Origin: Torymus aiolomorphi
Taxonomy: Eukaryota > Arthropoda > Insecta > Hymenoptera > Torymidae
Direction: 5' to 3'
Assembly: GCA_036365515.1 (NCBI GenBank)
Contig: CM070874.1
Span: 47,863,083-47,927,082, forward strand
Length of the DNA stretch: 64,000 bases
Notes under the pieces: generated by a model
What the model saw: only the letters and a program-made list of their open reading frames with translations
Told to the model about the DNA's origin: nothing
Databases searched by the model: none
Shown: positions 63,843 through 64,000 of the stretch, one piece after another
Layout of the letters: each line of letters starts with the position of its first letter
How positions within the stretch are numbered: position 1 is the stretch's first letter
Program-made: the position numbers and the translations under genes

Positions 63843-64000
63843 ATTTTAATACCATTTTCATTTTTTAATTATATTATTTATAAAGATTTTCTGAAAATAA
63901 CAAAAACAGGGCTTGAAAGATAAAAGTTGAAACTATCAAATAGGTTTGGTCTCATTTAGAAAAAAAAATCATTTTTCGTTGCTCCAAGCGACTTAAAAAT
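63843..64000. other. Right edge, AT-rich
   Basis: No feature recognised. Confidence 0.5.

Overview
The window is animal nuclear DNA, most likely from an insect. It is almost entirely non-coding. I see no operons, bacterial signals or densely packed genes. The DNA alternates between CpG-rich stretches full of purine/pyrimidine tracts and (GA)n or (CA)n microsatellites, and AT-rich stretches packed with foldback transposable elements. A mariner transposase relic and many small inverted-repeat elements fit an arthropod. The CpG-rich, microsatellite-rich style with wasp-like dispersed repeats suggests Hymenoptera, perhaps a chalcid parasitoid. The order is an inference; no gene here settles it.

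One host-gene exon is well supported. On the minus strand, 41725-41644 encodes a 27-residue start with a classic signal peptide, followed directly by a GTAAGC splice donor in phase 1. A secreted or membrane-receptor gene therefore begins there and is transcribed leftward. No second exon is recognisable, so the left 41 kb is probably mostly its first intron. A weaker exon candidate on the same strand (ending at 53386 with a GTAAGTAT donor) could be an upstream exon of the same gene or of another. An AT-rich 149-codon ORF at 55153-55602 is open but unrecognised.

Layout: 1-3056 gene-free with a long (GA)80 tract; 3059-4043 a 985-bp TA-flanked foldback element; 4046-20190 CpG-rich, gene-free; 20195-22140 three foldbacks, two of them neighbouring long palindromes of one family; 22243-25970 a truncated inverted-repeat element and two large repeats with hairpin ends and (CA)n cores, one carrying a nested palindrome; 25971-35139 gene-free; 35140-36801 two MITEs and a (GA)n tract; 36802-42330 the signal-peptide exon and its presumed promoter; 42331-49270 four more MITE-type elements, including one that carries a tRNA-like sequence with A box, B box and an oligo-T terminator; 49271-57294 mostly unique DNA with the two weak coding candidates; 57295-58018 a deleted mariner; 58019-63842 a dense repeat nest (minisatellite foldback, hairpin-ended repeats, about 310-bp tandem units, a cluster of perfect triloop hairpins, and a GGGGCAY-ended element).

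The genes do not form a pathway. The biological interest lies in the mobile-element layer: shared hairpin termini, subterminal repeats and a possible Pol III unit inside a MITE. I found no convincing new protein system.
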